Shown here one piece after another: positions 51,273 to 58,640 of a DNA stretch of 64,000 nt. Position numbers and translations under genes: made by a program. Location: the NCBI GenBank assembly GCA_040901765.1, contig JBBDYG010000109.1:9215-73214 (forward strand), read 5' to 3'. Source of the DNA: JBBDYG01 sp040901765 (GTDB lineage Bacteria; Planctomycetota; Planctomycetia; Pirellulales; Lacipirellulaceae). Below the pieces are notes generated by a model. The model saw only the letters and a program-made list of their open reading frames with translations. It was not told the origin of the DNA and searched no databases. Numbering within the stretch: the stretch's first letter is position 1; each line of letters opens with the position of its first letter.

Positions 51273-52726
51273 CACTCGTCCTTCCCCTCGACGCTCACCA
51301 CCTGCCCGATTGCGATATGGTAGGTCCGAATCTTGTTGCGCAAGCTCCCGCGAGTAATGCCCAAGATGCGGGCCGCCTCCGACTGATTTCCGCCCGCGTG
51401 CTGCAGTATTTGCGTCAATAAGTCGGTCTCCATCCGCTCTAAGACCTCGGCGTACAGATTGCACGACTTCTCGCGGATTCGCTGTGAAATATATGCACTG
51501 AACTCATCTTCCTGAACCTTCGCATGGCGAACGGCGCCGTTGGACACATGCGCCACGGGCGGCCGTACTTCGCGTGGCAGCGCCGTCGCCATCAGCACCG
51601 ACCCAGTCGAATGCAGCAGCGACTGCCGCAATACGCTCTCCAATTCCCGCACGTTTCCTGGCCATTCGTATTCGAGCAACAACTGCAGCGCGTCGGGCGC
51701 GATGCCTTGCACGTCGCGGCCCAGTTCGCCGTTGAGCCGAGCGAGAAAATGCTCCAACAGGAGCACGCGATCGTCCTGCCGCACGCGGAGCGGCGGCAGC
51801 GTGATCGTGTAGCCGTTCAGCCGATAGTACAGATCGTTGCGAAACTCCCCTTCCTCGCACATCTTCTCCAAATCGCGATTGGTGGCCGAGATGATTCGCA
51901 CATCGGTCTCGATCGTTTCGTTGCCGCCGACACGCTCGAATTTCTGCTCCTGCAGCAGTCGCAAAATCTTGCTTTGCAGCGACGGCGACATATCGCCGAC
52001 CTCATCGAGAAAGATGGTTCCGCCGGAGGACTGCTCGAACTTGCCGATTCGCCGCGAGTTGGCGCCGGTAAACGCGCCCTTTTCGTGACCGAACAATTCG
52101 CTTTCGAGCAATGTCTCGGAGAGCGCGGCGCAGTTCACCGCCAGAAACGGCCCTTTGCTGCGATGGCTGTGTTGGTAGATCGCCCGCGCGACCAGTTCCT
52201 TGCCGGTGCCACTTTCGCCCCGGATGAGCACGGTCACGTCCTGAGGCGCGACCCGGCCAATCGCCTTGAATACCTCTTGCATCTGCTCGCATCGTCCGAC
52301 GAAGGCGTCGCCTTTATCGTCAGGACCGAGCATGTTTCGCAGGCCCACCGGCACGCTCATCAATCGGCGCGATTGCATCGCCTGATCGACCATCTCACTA
52401 AGCTTGTCGAGATCGATCGGCTTTTGTAGATAATCAAACGCCCCCAGCTTCATGGCTTCGATCGCCGTGTCGCTGGCGCCACTCGCGGTCAAGAAAATTA
52501 CCGGGAGCCGGCCGTCTAACTGGCGAATCGACGCGTAGGCCTCGAGTCCCGACTTATCGGGCAGCATGATATCGAGCAAGACGACATCGGGCTTCAGCTC
52601 GGCGATCTTGCTAATTCCCTCTTCGGCTGTGCCCGCGGTGTGAACCTCGACACCATTCCCCTCACAGGCGGTCCGCACCAAGTGAAAGACAGACCGATCG
52701 TCGTCAATGGACAGCAGCTTGCTCAT
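51272..52726 (-). CDS. NtrC-type sigma-54-dependent activator
   Basis: A 484-residue regulator. The receiver domain (1-120) has DDD at 8-10, Asp52 in LLDIMLPDKSG, Thr80 and Lys102 in QKPID. The AAA+ domain has Walker A GESGTGKE (170-177), GAFTGA (217-222), the sigma-54 contact motif, Walker B GTIFLDEVGDM, and the arginine-finger region FRNDLYYRLN. A Fis-type helix-turn-helix ends the protein (GGNQSEAARILGITRGSLRNKI). All motifs needed for sigma-54 activation are intact. It faces the HPt gene and lies just before the stress cluster. Good sigma-54-type promoters nearby suggest local targets. Confidence 0.93.
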   Translation of the reverse strand: MSKLLSIDDDRSVFHLVRTACEGNGVEVHTAGTAEEGISKIAELKPDVVLLDIMLPDKSGLEAYASIRQLDGRLPVIFLTASGASDTAIEAMKLGAFDYLQKPIDLDKLSEMVDQAMQSRRLMSVPVGLRNMLGPDDKGDAFVGRCEQMQEVFKAIGRVAPQDVTVLIRGESGTGKELVARAIYQHSHRSKGPFLAVNCAALSETLLESELFGHEKGAFTGANSRRIGKFEQSSGGTIFLDEVGDMSPSLQSKILRLLQEQKFERVGGNETIETDVRIISATNRDLEKMCEEGEFRNDLYYRLNGYTITLPPLRVRQDDRVLLLEHFLARLNGELGRDVQGIAPDALQLLLEYEWPGNVRELESVLRQSLLHSTGSVLMATALPREVRPPVAHVSNGAVRHAKVQEDEFSAYISQRIREKSCNLYAEVLERMETDLLTQILQHAGGNQSEAARILGITRGSLRNKIRTYHIAIGQVVSVEGKDE

Positions 52727-52909
52727 GGCTCAATGCCCTTTGACAAGGAATAATGAGAATAGACACGCCGCACCGCCGGCGCGATCCTCGCAGCGCAACA
52801 GTTACACACTAGCACAACCCACCGCCTTGCGGAAAGTAGTACCGCAGGGGAAAGCCACGCGGCGCGGCTGAACGGCGGCGCGGGGCTGGATTCTCGGGAA
52901 CGGGCGTCC

Positions 52910-53104
52910 CTACCAAGGCTTCAGCTTCCAGCCGATAACGAACCCAAGGCCAAAACACCACAGTGCGGCGACTTCCGGCCGCTCGCGAGCGTAGTCCTTG
53001 AGATAATCCACGATATCCTGCGTGGGTTCCATGCTTGTAGTTCCCATCGCTTGGGTTGCCTTCTTAGTAGCGTTCTTGACCGATGTACGATTACTTTCCG
53101 GCAT
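52910..53104 (-). CDS. Small membrane protein with YqjD-like anchor
   Basis: A 64-residue protein. The N-terminal half is polar (MPESNRTSVKNATKKATQAMG). The C-terminal half, YLKDYARERPEVAALWCFGLGFVIGWKLKPW, has the shape of the ElaB/YqjD (DUF883) C-terminal anchor, in which a helix ending in RP is followed by a short glycine-rich membrane segment. ElaB and YqjD of E. coli tether ribosomes to the inner membrane in stationary phase. It is the last of five leftward genes from 54720. Similarity is by pattern only. Confidence 0.65.
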   Translation of the reverse strand: MPESNRTSVKNATKKATQAMGTTSMEPTQDIVDYLKDYARERPEVAALWCFGLGFVIGWKLKPW

Positions 53105-53174
53105 GATTATGTCTCCAGTTTCCAGTTATATTCCGAATCGGGAACAATAGAGGACGGGCGCCGATCGGCTAACA

Positions 53175-53630
53175 TTAGGGCGATCGCGAAATCACATCTT
53201 TGACCATCTCTAGGTTCTGGCGAAACTCACTCGCCGAGCGGTTGAACTTTGCAATCCCCGCACGGACCACGGTGACCGCCACCGCCAGCAGGATTCCGCC
53301 CGTCACCGCCGCGATGGCGGCAGCCAGCGCAAGCCCGGCGGCCTCGGGCCAATCGAACGCCTCGGCGAAATACAGTCCGAGCGCATGGAGTGCCACGGGC
53401 ACGGCACCCAGGAGCACCACGCCGCCGATGATCGCCAGAATCGCAAACCACATTAGGCGTCGGGAGGCAGCCTTGGTGTCGGCCACGAGCAGCCGAGCTT
53501 GTAATTCCCCCAACTCCATAACATGGGCGCCCAGGCGGCGAGCGCCTTGCCATGCGGCATGCGGCTCCGTTCGGTCAGGTTGTTCGGGGAACATGCCTTG
53601 CAAGCGGTTTATCTGCGTTTGATTAGCCAT
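53175..53630 (-). CDS. YqjE-like holin-superfamily membrane protein
   Basis: A 151-residue protein starting at ATG 53630. After a polar N-terminus and an amphipathic helix (LGAHVMELGELQARLLVADTKAASRR), two transmembrane helices follow (LMWFAILAIIGGVVLLGAVPVAL and AAGLALAAAIAAVTGGILLAVAVTVV). A soluble end has RSASEFRQNLEMVKDVI. This is the layout of the putative actinobacterial holin-X/YqjE family (DUF1469-type). The gene starts inside the 3' end of the YqjD-like gene (22-base overlap), the same pairing as yqjD-yqjE in enterobacteria. A much longer open frame to 54119 runs antisense-like through other genes and is rejected. Confidence 0.75.
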   Translation of the reverse strand: MANQTQINRLQGMFPEQPDRTEPHAAWQGARRLGAHVMELGELQARLLVADTKAASRRLMWFAILAIIGGVVLLGAVPVALHALGLYFAEAFDWPEAAGLALAAAIAAVTGGILLAVAVTVVRAGIAKFNRSASEFRQNLEMVKDVISRSP

Positions 53631-53815
53631 CCCACGGTTACTCCTAACGTAATTGCGACCAACAACGTCGCGAGGGGGTGCGAAGCCATCGAGCGGGCAC
53701 AGTCTTGTTGATAGTGCTCCGTGGCCGATTGCAACTTGTCTAGCGGCGACGAGGCAGGACCGCCGTCGGCCCGAGTTCCAGCCAGGCCTCCACCGTACAT
53801 GTCTCCGGCAATCAT
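53609..53815 (-). CDS. YqjD/ElaB-like small membrane protein
   Basis: A 68-residue protein with a Gly-rich N-terminus, a helical middle (PLDKLQSATEHYQQDCARSM), then ASHPLATLLVAITLGVTVGWLIKRR, a short membrane helix with a glycine pattern ending in Lys-Arg-Arg. This matches the DUF883 (YqjD/ElaB) C-terminus, where the segment before the helix often reads RxxP. The gene overlaps the YqjE-like gene by 22 bases and follows the gene at 53831 by 15 bases. An inner-membrane role in stress is likely from the family. Confidence 0.72.
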   Translation of the reverse strand: MIAGDMYGGGLAGTRADGGPASSPLDKLQSATEHYQQDCARSMASHPLATLLVAITLGVTVGWLIKRR

Positions 53816-53830
53816 GGTGACTCTCTCCCG

Positions 53831-54262
53831 TTATTTTGGCGTTCGGATGCGACCCGCTGATAGTTCCTGCGCCTGGGAATTCACGTCGGTGAATCGATGG
53901 GAAAAATAATTCATCGCTGCCCGCGCTGCAGCCGCGGCGATTAGTCCGCCAACCGACCCCAGCATGGTCTTCTTGGCGGTCTCTTGCTTTTGAGGTATTA
54001 CCACTACTCGCTTTTCCGCCACCATCTTTTCCAGGGCGGCCTCGTCGATCATCGGCCGCGGGCGTTTCCGCGGCACGAGCAAGAACCCAACCGCGGCCAC
54101 TGCCGCAGCGGACACCCAAGGAAACTGCCGAACGTAATAGCGCCAGTCCGTGAACTCCTTGGCCGCGGCAGACGTGTGGATAACGTCTGCCCGGACTTCG
54201 CCCCGCAATTGCGCCATCCGCTTTTGCAGATCATCCACGGACATCGAGTGGTCGTCCGACAT
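53831..54262 (-). CDS. Membrane protein of stress cluster, unknown
   Basis: A 143-residue protein starting at ATG 54262, with GGGAGGA seven bases upstream. The N-terminal helix (MSVDDLQKRMAQLRGEVRADV) is amphipathic. A transmembrane helix at about 45-65 (FPWVSAAAVAAVGFLLVPRKR) is followed by a charged linker and a second weakly hydrophobic Ala-rich segment (MLGSVGGLIAAAAARAAMNY). I do not recognise a named family. The layout recalls DUF3618/YqjK-type proteins. It lies between the CsbD-YqjD-like gene and the YqjD-like gene in one leftward unit, so it probably shares their stress role. Confidence 0.68.
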   Translation of the reverse strand: MSDDHSMSVDDLQKRMAQLRGEVRADVIHTSAAAKEFTDWRYYVRQFPWVSAAAVAAVGFLLVPRKRPRPMIDEAALEKMVAEKRVVVIPQKQETAKKTMLGSVGGLIAAAAARAAMNYFSHRFTDVNSQAQELSAGRIRTPK

Positions 54263-54306
54263 CGCAGCGTCCTCCCAAATCGGAATGAAACGGTAGCCTG
54301 GACGGA

Positions 54307-54720
54307 TTAACGCGATCGCGACAAACAACCAATGACCACTCCCACGACCAGACCGGTCCCCAGGGCCGCCAGCAGCGACTCCGTCGGACGGCGTCGAACC
54401 AAGTCTTCCGCTTGCGAAAGCTGCTCCTGCATAGTCTCGCTCAGCCGTTCCTTAAAATCCTGAATGGCCGCGGTCGCTTGGGCGGTGTAAGCAGCCGCCT
54501 CGTCCGTAATTTGGTCGGTGCTTGAATGGTTCACTAAGCGATCGATGAACCCTTCAATTTGCGTTCGGGCTTCACCCGTCTTCCGCTGAATGAGTCCGAC
54601 CAACTGATCGACGTTTCCCGAGGCTTCCCGCCACTCGTTGTCGGTGATCTGACCCCACCGCTCTTTGAGCTTGCCCTTGATTCCGTTCCAAGAACCTTGC
54701 AGTTCCTCCTTGGTGATCAT
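54307..54720 (-). CDS. CsbD-domain protein with YqjD-like membrane end
   Basis: A 137-residue protein with GAGGAG upstream of the ATG. Residues 1-62 are a CsbD domain (SWNGIKGKLKERWGQIT, then ASGNVDQLVGLIQRKTG). The C-terminal part is a helix and a membrane segment, DLVRRRPTESLLAALGTGLVVGVVIGCLSRSR, as in ElaB/YqjD proteins. CsbD proteins respond to general stress; here the domain appears fused to a ribosome-tether-like membrane anchor. It is first of a five-gene leftward unit and lies 58-70 bases behind the best sigma-54-type promoter of the region. Confidence 0.8.
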   Translation of the reverse strand: MITKEELQGSWNGIKGKLKERWGQITDNEWREASGNVDQLVGLIQRKTGEARTQIEGFIDRLVNHSSTDQITDEAAAYTAQATAAIQDFKERLSETMQEQLSQAEDLVRRRPTESLLAALGTGLVVGVVIGCLSRSR

Positions 54721-54789
54721 AAGAATTTCTCCTCGTGCAAGAGATAGAGATGTTGGAGCAAGAATGTGTTGCAAACGACCAAGCTGTAC

Positions 54790-54803
54790 GCAAGCGGCGT
54801 GCC
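54790..54803 (-). promoter_or_regulatory. Sigma-54-type promoter of the leftward stress unit
   Basis: Read leftward the site is GCGGCACGCCGCTTGCG: GGCACG at -24 (exact) and TTGC at -12 (exact), separated as GG-N10-GC. It is the closest match to consensus in the window. The predicted start lies near 54778, about 58 bases before the gene. Confidence 0.65.
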
Positions 54804-55153
54804 GCGACTGCATCACGTTAATCTAGGCTGTCTGATCCGCGACTGGCCCGTAATTATGCCTCCTAATCAAGGCGAGCGTCTGTCAAATCGAGAGGCGAAC
54901 TGAAAATTTGGCTAAAACTTGGCCGCAATGCGGTCGGATTGGTCGCGCATCGCGCAAAACCCTCCTTCGCGTGCCCGCAGTTTTTACAATCCGAGTGCCA
55001 TTACGTGATGCAATTGATCTTGCGTCCGATTGGCATACGCCTTGCTCTGCTGATATTGCCGTCGGACCGCTCAGGAGCGACGGTGACGTGAGGAAATCTG
55101 GGGCGTCTTTCGCCCGTTCAAAAATCAATGGAACTAGAAAGAGCAGGTGTGCC
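54804..55153. other. Divergent regulatory region of stress genes
   Basis: The 350 bases between two divergent sigma-54-type promoters hold the palindrome CCGCAATGCGG (54923-54933), a candidate activator site for both. No gene-like frame is evident, although open frames of about 100 codons exist on each strand. Confidence 0.45.
55032..55045 (+). promoter_or_regulatory. Sigma-54-type promoter of the DUF1328 gene
   Basis: TTGGCATACGCCTTGCT: TTGGCA at -24 and TTGCT at -12 with the required GG-N10-GC spacing. It diverges from the element at 54790-54803. The predicted leader is about 95 bases. Confidence 0.6.
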
Positions 55154-55321
55154 ATGCTGGGTTGGGCCGTAACGTTTTTTGTGATCGCGATCATTGCCGC
55201 TCTCGTCGGGTTCGGCGGCATTGCGGCAGACGCTGCGTGGATCGCACAGATTTTGTTCGTCGTGTTCCTCGTGCTGTTCTTGGTTAGCCTTGTAGCGCCT
55301 CGGTTCCGCCGGAATCTTTAG
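55154..55321 (+). CDS. DUF1328 small membrane protein
   Basis: A 55-residue protein, MLGWAVTFFVIAIIAALVGF followed by GGIAADAAWIAQILFVVFLVLFLVSL and a basic end. This is the YtjA/DUF1328 family of two-helix membrane proteins, often found in general-stress clusters, with no known biochemical function. The length is normal. A sigma-54-type promoter lies upstream and a strong terminator downstream, so it is probably transcribed alone. Confidence 0.88.
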   Translation: MLGWAVTFFVIAIIAALVGFGGIAADAAWIAQILFVVFLVLFLVSLVAPRFRRNL

Positions 55322-55346
55322 CAATTTCGGTGTATCGACGCGCGTC

Positions 55347-55419
55347 GCCGTGGCTCGGTCAGGTTTCTGGAGCACCCCCCTCGCCCCAAGGCGATTGACC
55401 GAGCCGCGGCAGTTTTTTT
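55347..55419 (+). terminator. Rho-independent terminator after DUF1328 gene
   Basis: GCCGTGGCTCGGTCA (55347-55361) pairs with TGACCGAGCCGCGGC (55396-55410) with one G-U pair over 15 pairs. Seven T residues follow at 55413-55419. The 34-base loop is unusually long. Confidence 0.8.
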
Positions 55420-55439
55420 GCTCTTAGCCTGAGGTTCCC

Positions 55440-55676
55440 ATGCGCGGGTTGCTGATTATCATAGCGCTGATACTGATCCTGCTACTTGTAGGTTGGATTA
55501 CTGTATCGTTCACGGGCGACCGAGCGAGCATCACGCTTGAAAAAGAAAAGATAAAGCAGGACACGCAAGAAATTTCTGACTCGGCGCGCGATTTCACCAA
55601 TAAGGCCGACAAGCGAATTGAAGGCGTCGTGGAAGATGACGCCGAGCCGCAGCCTTCTAATATGCTGCTCAAGTGA
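55440..55676 (+). CDS. Small single-pass membrane protein
   Basis: A 78-residue protein. A transmembrane helix opens it (MRGLLIIIALILILLLVGWI), then a charged amphipathic helix (EKEKIKQDTQEISDSARDFTNKADKR) and a short acidic tail. It lies 20 bases after the terminator of the preceding gene, yet no clear promoter is visible in between, so partial read-through is likely. Position and form suggest another envelope-stress protein. I do not recognise a named family. Confidence 0.7.
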   Translation: MRGLLIIIALILILLLVGWITVSFTGDRASITLEKEKIKQDTQEISDSARDFTNKADKRIEGVVEDDAEPQPSNMLLK

Positions 55677-55759
55677 GCATAGTCGAACAGGGCTTGCGGC
55701 CTCGACAGGGCTTTGCATCGGTGAGATAAGGATCGATACCGCCAACGCCCTGGAGCAGA

Positions 55760-56154
55760 TCAAGGAAAGATCGAATCGCGCTTCAGTGCCTCACGTTTCC
55801 CCCCGACGCGCTGCGCCCGGATTTCACTGCGGAGGGCGGCGACTTCAGTCTGAAGCGCCTTCACGGACTTGGTGCCCGCCAGTTCACCCACGTCATTTTT
55901 CGCGTCGCGGCCGATGAAGAACGAAGCCAGGGTCGCCGTCACATACCCGAAGACGGCGAAGGCGTACAGCGCCAGAAAGACGCACAGCACGCGCCCCTCC
56001 GACCGTTTGCGGCGACCAGCAGCACGGCGATCACTGGTACCAATACTATAAAGCGCGAGTGCCCGACGGCCTGGCCAAGCGCGGCCAACCGATCCGGAGC
56101 CAAACGATTCGGAGACTGGGGCCGACCATCGCTGGCGTTGTCTGGCTCGGTCAT
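55760..56154 (-). pseudogene. Deleted ion-channel-like gene, frame broken
   Basis: From ATG 56154 frame 1 reads MTEPDNASDG... to GHSRFIVLVPVIAVLLVA, an N-terminal membrane segment like those of UPF0114 or channel proteins. It then loses sense. From about 56005 a second frame reads EGRVLCVFLALYAFAVFGYVTA followed by TLASFFIGRDAKND and KALQTEVAALRSEIRAQ, the last helix and coiled coil of two-helix potassium-channel proteins. The selectivity filter and intervening helices are absent. I interpret this as a deletion with frameshift that joined either two ends of one channel gene or two neighbouring genes. The family assignment is from memory of motif patterns. Confidence 0.55.
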
Positions 56155-56387
56155 CCGTAGCTCTTGCCCCGAAACTCGATGTGACGGCTCGACTCCGCAC
56201 GAACCATTAACGGGAAAACAGAACTATGCATCAGTTTGGACAAATTCGATGCCGCATGCCGACTCACCTGAGTCTCTTTTCCGCGCGCAAAAAAGAGCCG
56301 TGCCACAAGCGCTGCTTGCTGGTTCCCGGAAGAACCACCTACATGCGATTGCGGCACGGTCTCGTAACGACTCAAAGCTTCTCAGGC

Positions 56388-56936
56388 CTACCGATCTATC
56401 ACTGGGTCGTCCGGTTGCGTACGGGCACCCGTTCGATAGGGTCGGTCGTTCAACTCTTGCCAACGACGATCGGCCATGTTCGGCCATTTGTCGTTGTCGA
56501 AGCCCTGAGCGTTTTCCAACGTTTCCTTGTTGATGTTCACCACGGCGATCCGCTCGGTGGTGTCCACCAGAACTCCGTCTTCGCGATGGGTGCGAAATGT
56601 AATCGACTCGAACGGCACGGCAAACAACTTGTCGCCAATGCCGAGAAATCCACCCATAGAGATCGCGGCGTATCGTATCTTGCCAGTCTTAAGGTCTACC
56701 ACCACATCCTCGATCTTTCCAAGAACTTCGTCCGCTTCGTTGCGAACTTCCAGACCGGTCATTTCACTAAGCCGCATCGCGTGCGCACCCTTGTGAAGTA
56801 CTTTTGGCGACGTGTCGTCAGCGTTGCGGTTGACATCGACCGCGACGCCATCGCGGCCAGCTTTAACTTTCACGTCGTCGGCAATCACGACACTGCCCAC
56901 GAGCGCAGCCAAACACAATGGAATCACATACTTCAT
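56388..56936 (-). CDS. Exported PRC-barrel domain protein
   Basis: A 182-residue protein with a signal peptide (to about residue 19, VVIADD). A PRC-barrel follows at about 55-125: RLSEMTGLEVRNEADEVLGKIEDVVVD and IRYAAISMGGFLGIGDKLFAVP. Residues KWPNMADRRWQELNDRPY end the protein. PRC barrels outside the ribosome-maturation context occur in stress clusters of many bacteria and probably bind small ligands or other proteins. It lies in the stress cluster next to CsbD. A weak sigma-54-like site (57000-57013) precedes it. Confidence 0.85.
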   Translation of the reverse strand: MKYVIPLCLAALVGSVVIADDVKVKAGRDGVAVDVNRNADDTSPKVLHKGAHAMRLSEMTGLEVRNEADEVLGKIEDVVVDLKTGKIRYAAISMGGFLGIGDKLFAVPFESITFRTHREDGVLVDTTERIAVVNINKETLENAQGFDNDKWPNMADRRWQELNDRPYRTGARTQPDDPVIDR

Positions 56937-56999
56937 CGCAGCACCTCTTCACAAAATTCAGGTTTCCTATGGAAACAAACCAAGGCTCTTAAATGAATC

Positions 57000-57013
57000 G
57001 CAACTCTCCAGCC
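57000..57013 (-). promoter_or_regulatory. Weak sigma-54-like site before the PRC gene
   Basis: Read leftward, GAGGCTGGAGAGTTGCG keeps GG-N10-GC and TTGC but departs from GGCACG. It could serve the PRC-barrel gene, with a leader of about 50 bases. It is listed because of its position, not its score. Confidence 0.3.
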
Positions 57014-57027
57014 TCGACCACCAACGC

Positions 57028-57216
57028 TCACTCGTCGTCGGTTTTTTCTTTGATGTACTCTTTCGCATCGCCATACTTTTCTTGCGCCGTACCAGCGACT
57101 TTCTGGGCTTTACCTTTCCACTCTTCCGACTTGTCGTCGAATGCCTTGCCCATAGCTTCTTTTGCTGCTCCTTCAACCTGCTTTGCCTTACCGGCCAATT
57201 GATCTTTATTTGTCAT
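57028..57216 (-). CDS. CsbD-family stress protein
   Basis: A 62-residue hydrophilic protein, fully CsbD: NKDQLAGKAKQVEGAAKEAMG, KSEEWKGKAQKVAG and KYGDAKEYIKEKTDDE. CsbD of Bacillus belongs to the general-stress regulon; its biochemical role is unknown. The length is standard. The gene is followed by the PRC-barrel gene in the same direction. A good sigma-54-type promoter lies 96-109 bases upstream of the ATG. Confidence 0.92.
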   Translation of the reverse strand: MTNKDQLAGKAKQVEGAAKEAMGKAFDDKSEEWKGKAQKVAGTAQEKYGDAKEYIKEKTDDE

Positions 57217-57311
57217 CGTATTGACTCCCTAAAAAAGTTTGCGCTGGCGAAAGCATGGATATTCATTCCGACGCTGATCCAGCGCGTTCGGCAACTCGTT
57301 AGTCGTTCAAA

Positions 57312-57325
57312 GCGAACAGTGTGCC
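57312..57325 (-). promoter_or_regulatory. Sigma-54-type promoter of the CsbD gene
   Basis: Read leftward, TTTGGCACACTGTTCGCT: TTGGCAC at -24, TCGC (one change from TTGC) at -12, GG-N10-GC spacing. An outlying inverted pair CTGCCC...GGGCAG lies about 30 bases upstream. Confidence 0.55.
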
Positions 57326-57806
57326 AAAGTAGGGTCCGGCGAGGCGCCACCGGAAAACCTGCCCCGATTTTGCGGCATTGGGCAGAAATACGGGCGACTC
57401 GTCGCGGCTTCCGTCATTAAAGCCACTCGCGATTGATCGCGCGACGCTCATAGCTGCTCGCCCCTTTGGTGCAAGAAGCACCGGGTGAAACATCACGAAA
57501 CGACCCCAATAAACATAATTTGGATTGCCTGGGTTTCAGGCTTGTTTGTGAAACCTTTCACAATCCGAAGCATCTGTGTTGCTACTCGACGCCCCGGCCG
57601 GTAAGCTACGGTTAGGCGCGTGTGCGGCAGCGCCGTAGGAAACGGACTCTTCACGGACGACACGACTGGCGAATACCGCACGGCAGCAGCAGACACGGCC
57701 CGGCAGAGAACGAGGCGCAGGGCGCGTCGGCTTGTCCGATCTTGTAGACGGCGTAGCAGCCGGCGCGAGCGATGATTGGCGTCCCCCAAATGCGAAGGGG
57801 TTGGCC
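57326..57806. other. Divergent intergenic, no gene seen
   Basis: No supported gene lies in these 480 bases. Open frames are short, Arg-rich and overlap each other. The stretch serves as regulatory space for the leftward CsbD gene and the rightward zinc-ribbon gene. Confidence 0.4.
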
Positions 57807-58190
57807 ATGGGTATCCGCGTCGAGTGCCCGAACGGGCACACTTTCAAAGTCAAAGACAAGTACGCCGGCAAGAAGGGCCTCTGCCCCCATTGCACCGGGC
57901 AGGTCGTGGTGCAGGTGCCCGATGCCCTCACCACCAAAGAAATGAATCAGGCCTATCACCAGGCCTTCCGCGAAGAGCGCGATACTCACCACGGCTCCGT
58001 ACCAGTTCCCGCGGCGCCCGGCTCCTCCTCGAGCGTTCTCGACGACGTGCTGGAGCACAACTCTGGCACCAGCGGCAGCCTCCTCGGTTCGTCCGTCATC
58101 CGCCACAACGTGAAGTGCGTCTGCGGCGCTTCCGTGCCAATGTGGTTCGCCCGCTGCCCGCAATGCGGGCATTATATGGAAGAGCGCTGA
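57807..58190 (+). CDS. Double zinc-ribbon protein, unknown function
   Basis: A 127-residue protein starting at ATG 57807, with AAGGGG ten bases upstream. An N-terminal zinc ribbon (ECPNGHTFKVKDKYAGKKG, then CPHC) of the kind common at the start of planctomycete proteins is followed by a polar linker. A C-terminal rubredoxin-like ribbon (KCVCGASVPMWFARCPQCG) closes it. All eight Cys/His ligands appear present. It has no membrane segment. Function is unknown; the two ribbons suggest nucleic-acid or protein binding. Confidence 0.78.
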   Translation: MGIRVECPNGHTFKVKDKYAGKKGLCPHCTGQVVVQVPDALTTKEMNQAYHQAFREERDTHHGSVPVPAAPGSSSSVLDDVLEHNSGTSGSLLGSSVIRHNVKCVCGASVPMWFARCPQCGHYMEER

Positions 58191-58277
58191 ATAGCAACAT
58201 GAATGTTGGGTGTCGCTGGTTCTGCCAGTAGAAAAAAGCACTGACAAAGATAGTGGCACACAGGCGCATTTTCATTA

Positions 58278-58492
58278 CCCCGGCGGGATAGCAGCTATTA
58301 GCCGGTGGTCGCGAAGCGCACCACCGGTCAGCGTCGCGGATCAAGTAAGCACCCCGGCAGGGGTGCCAGCGACGAGTTACCGTGCATCCCTGCTGCCACC
58401 CCTGCCGAGGTGCTTCATTCAATCCGCTCAGTCTACCGGTGGTGGCGCATTCGCTTACCACCGGCTAATGGCTGCCAAGCCTCCGGCTTGAA
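58278..58492. repeat. 200-base palindromic element, TTAGCCGGTGGTCGCG family
   Basis: The second copy of the element at 31611-31815, with the same block order: TTAGCCGGTGGTCGCG, GCACCACCGG, a CACCCCGGCAGGGGTG hairpin, a CACCCCTGCCGAGGTG hairpin, CCGGTGGTGGCG, ACCACCGGCTAAT, AAGCCTCCGGCTTGAA. The variable interior differs between copies while the end blocks are kept. Confidence 0.75.
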
Positions 58493-58640
58493 GAGCGGTA
58501 GAGCCATACCACCCTACGACCGCTAGCACTGCTTAAATGGTTCCCGCAATCCGCTGTAGCGGCCATCTCGCGAGTTTGCTACCGTTCCGCCCCAAGCTGG
58601 TTCCATGCGCTCCGCTGCGCACCGGCCCCGACCTCGCGCC

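Noticed and set aside
53631..54119. N-terminal extension of the YqjE-like protein
   Set aside because: The extension runs through two other supported genes and is Arg/Gly-rich. The ATG at 53630 opens the family-like sequence.
54908..55153. Extended N-terminus for the DUF1328 protein
   Set aside because: DUF1328 proteins are about 55 residues. The extension would cross the sigma-54-type promoter and is unlike the family.
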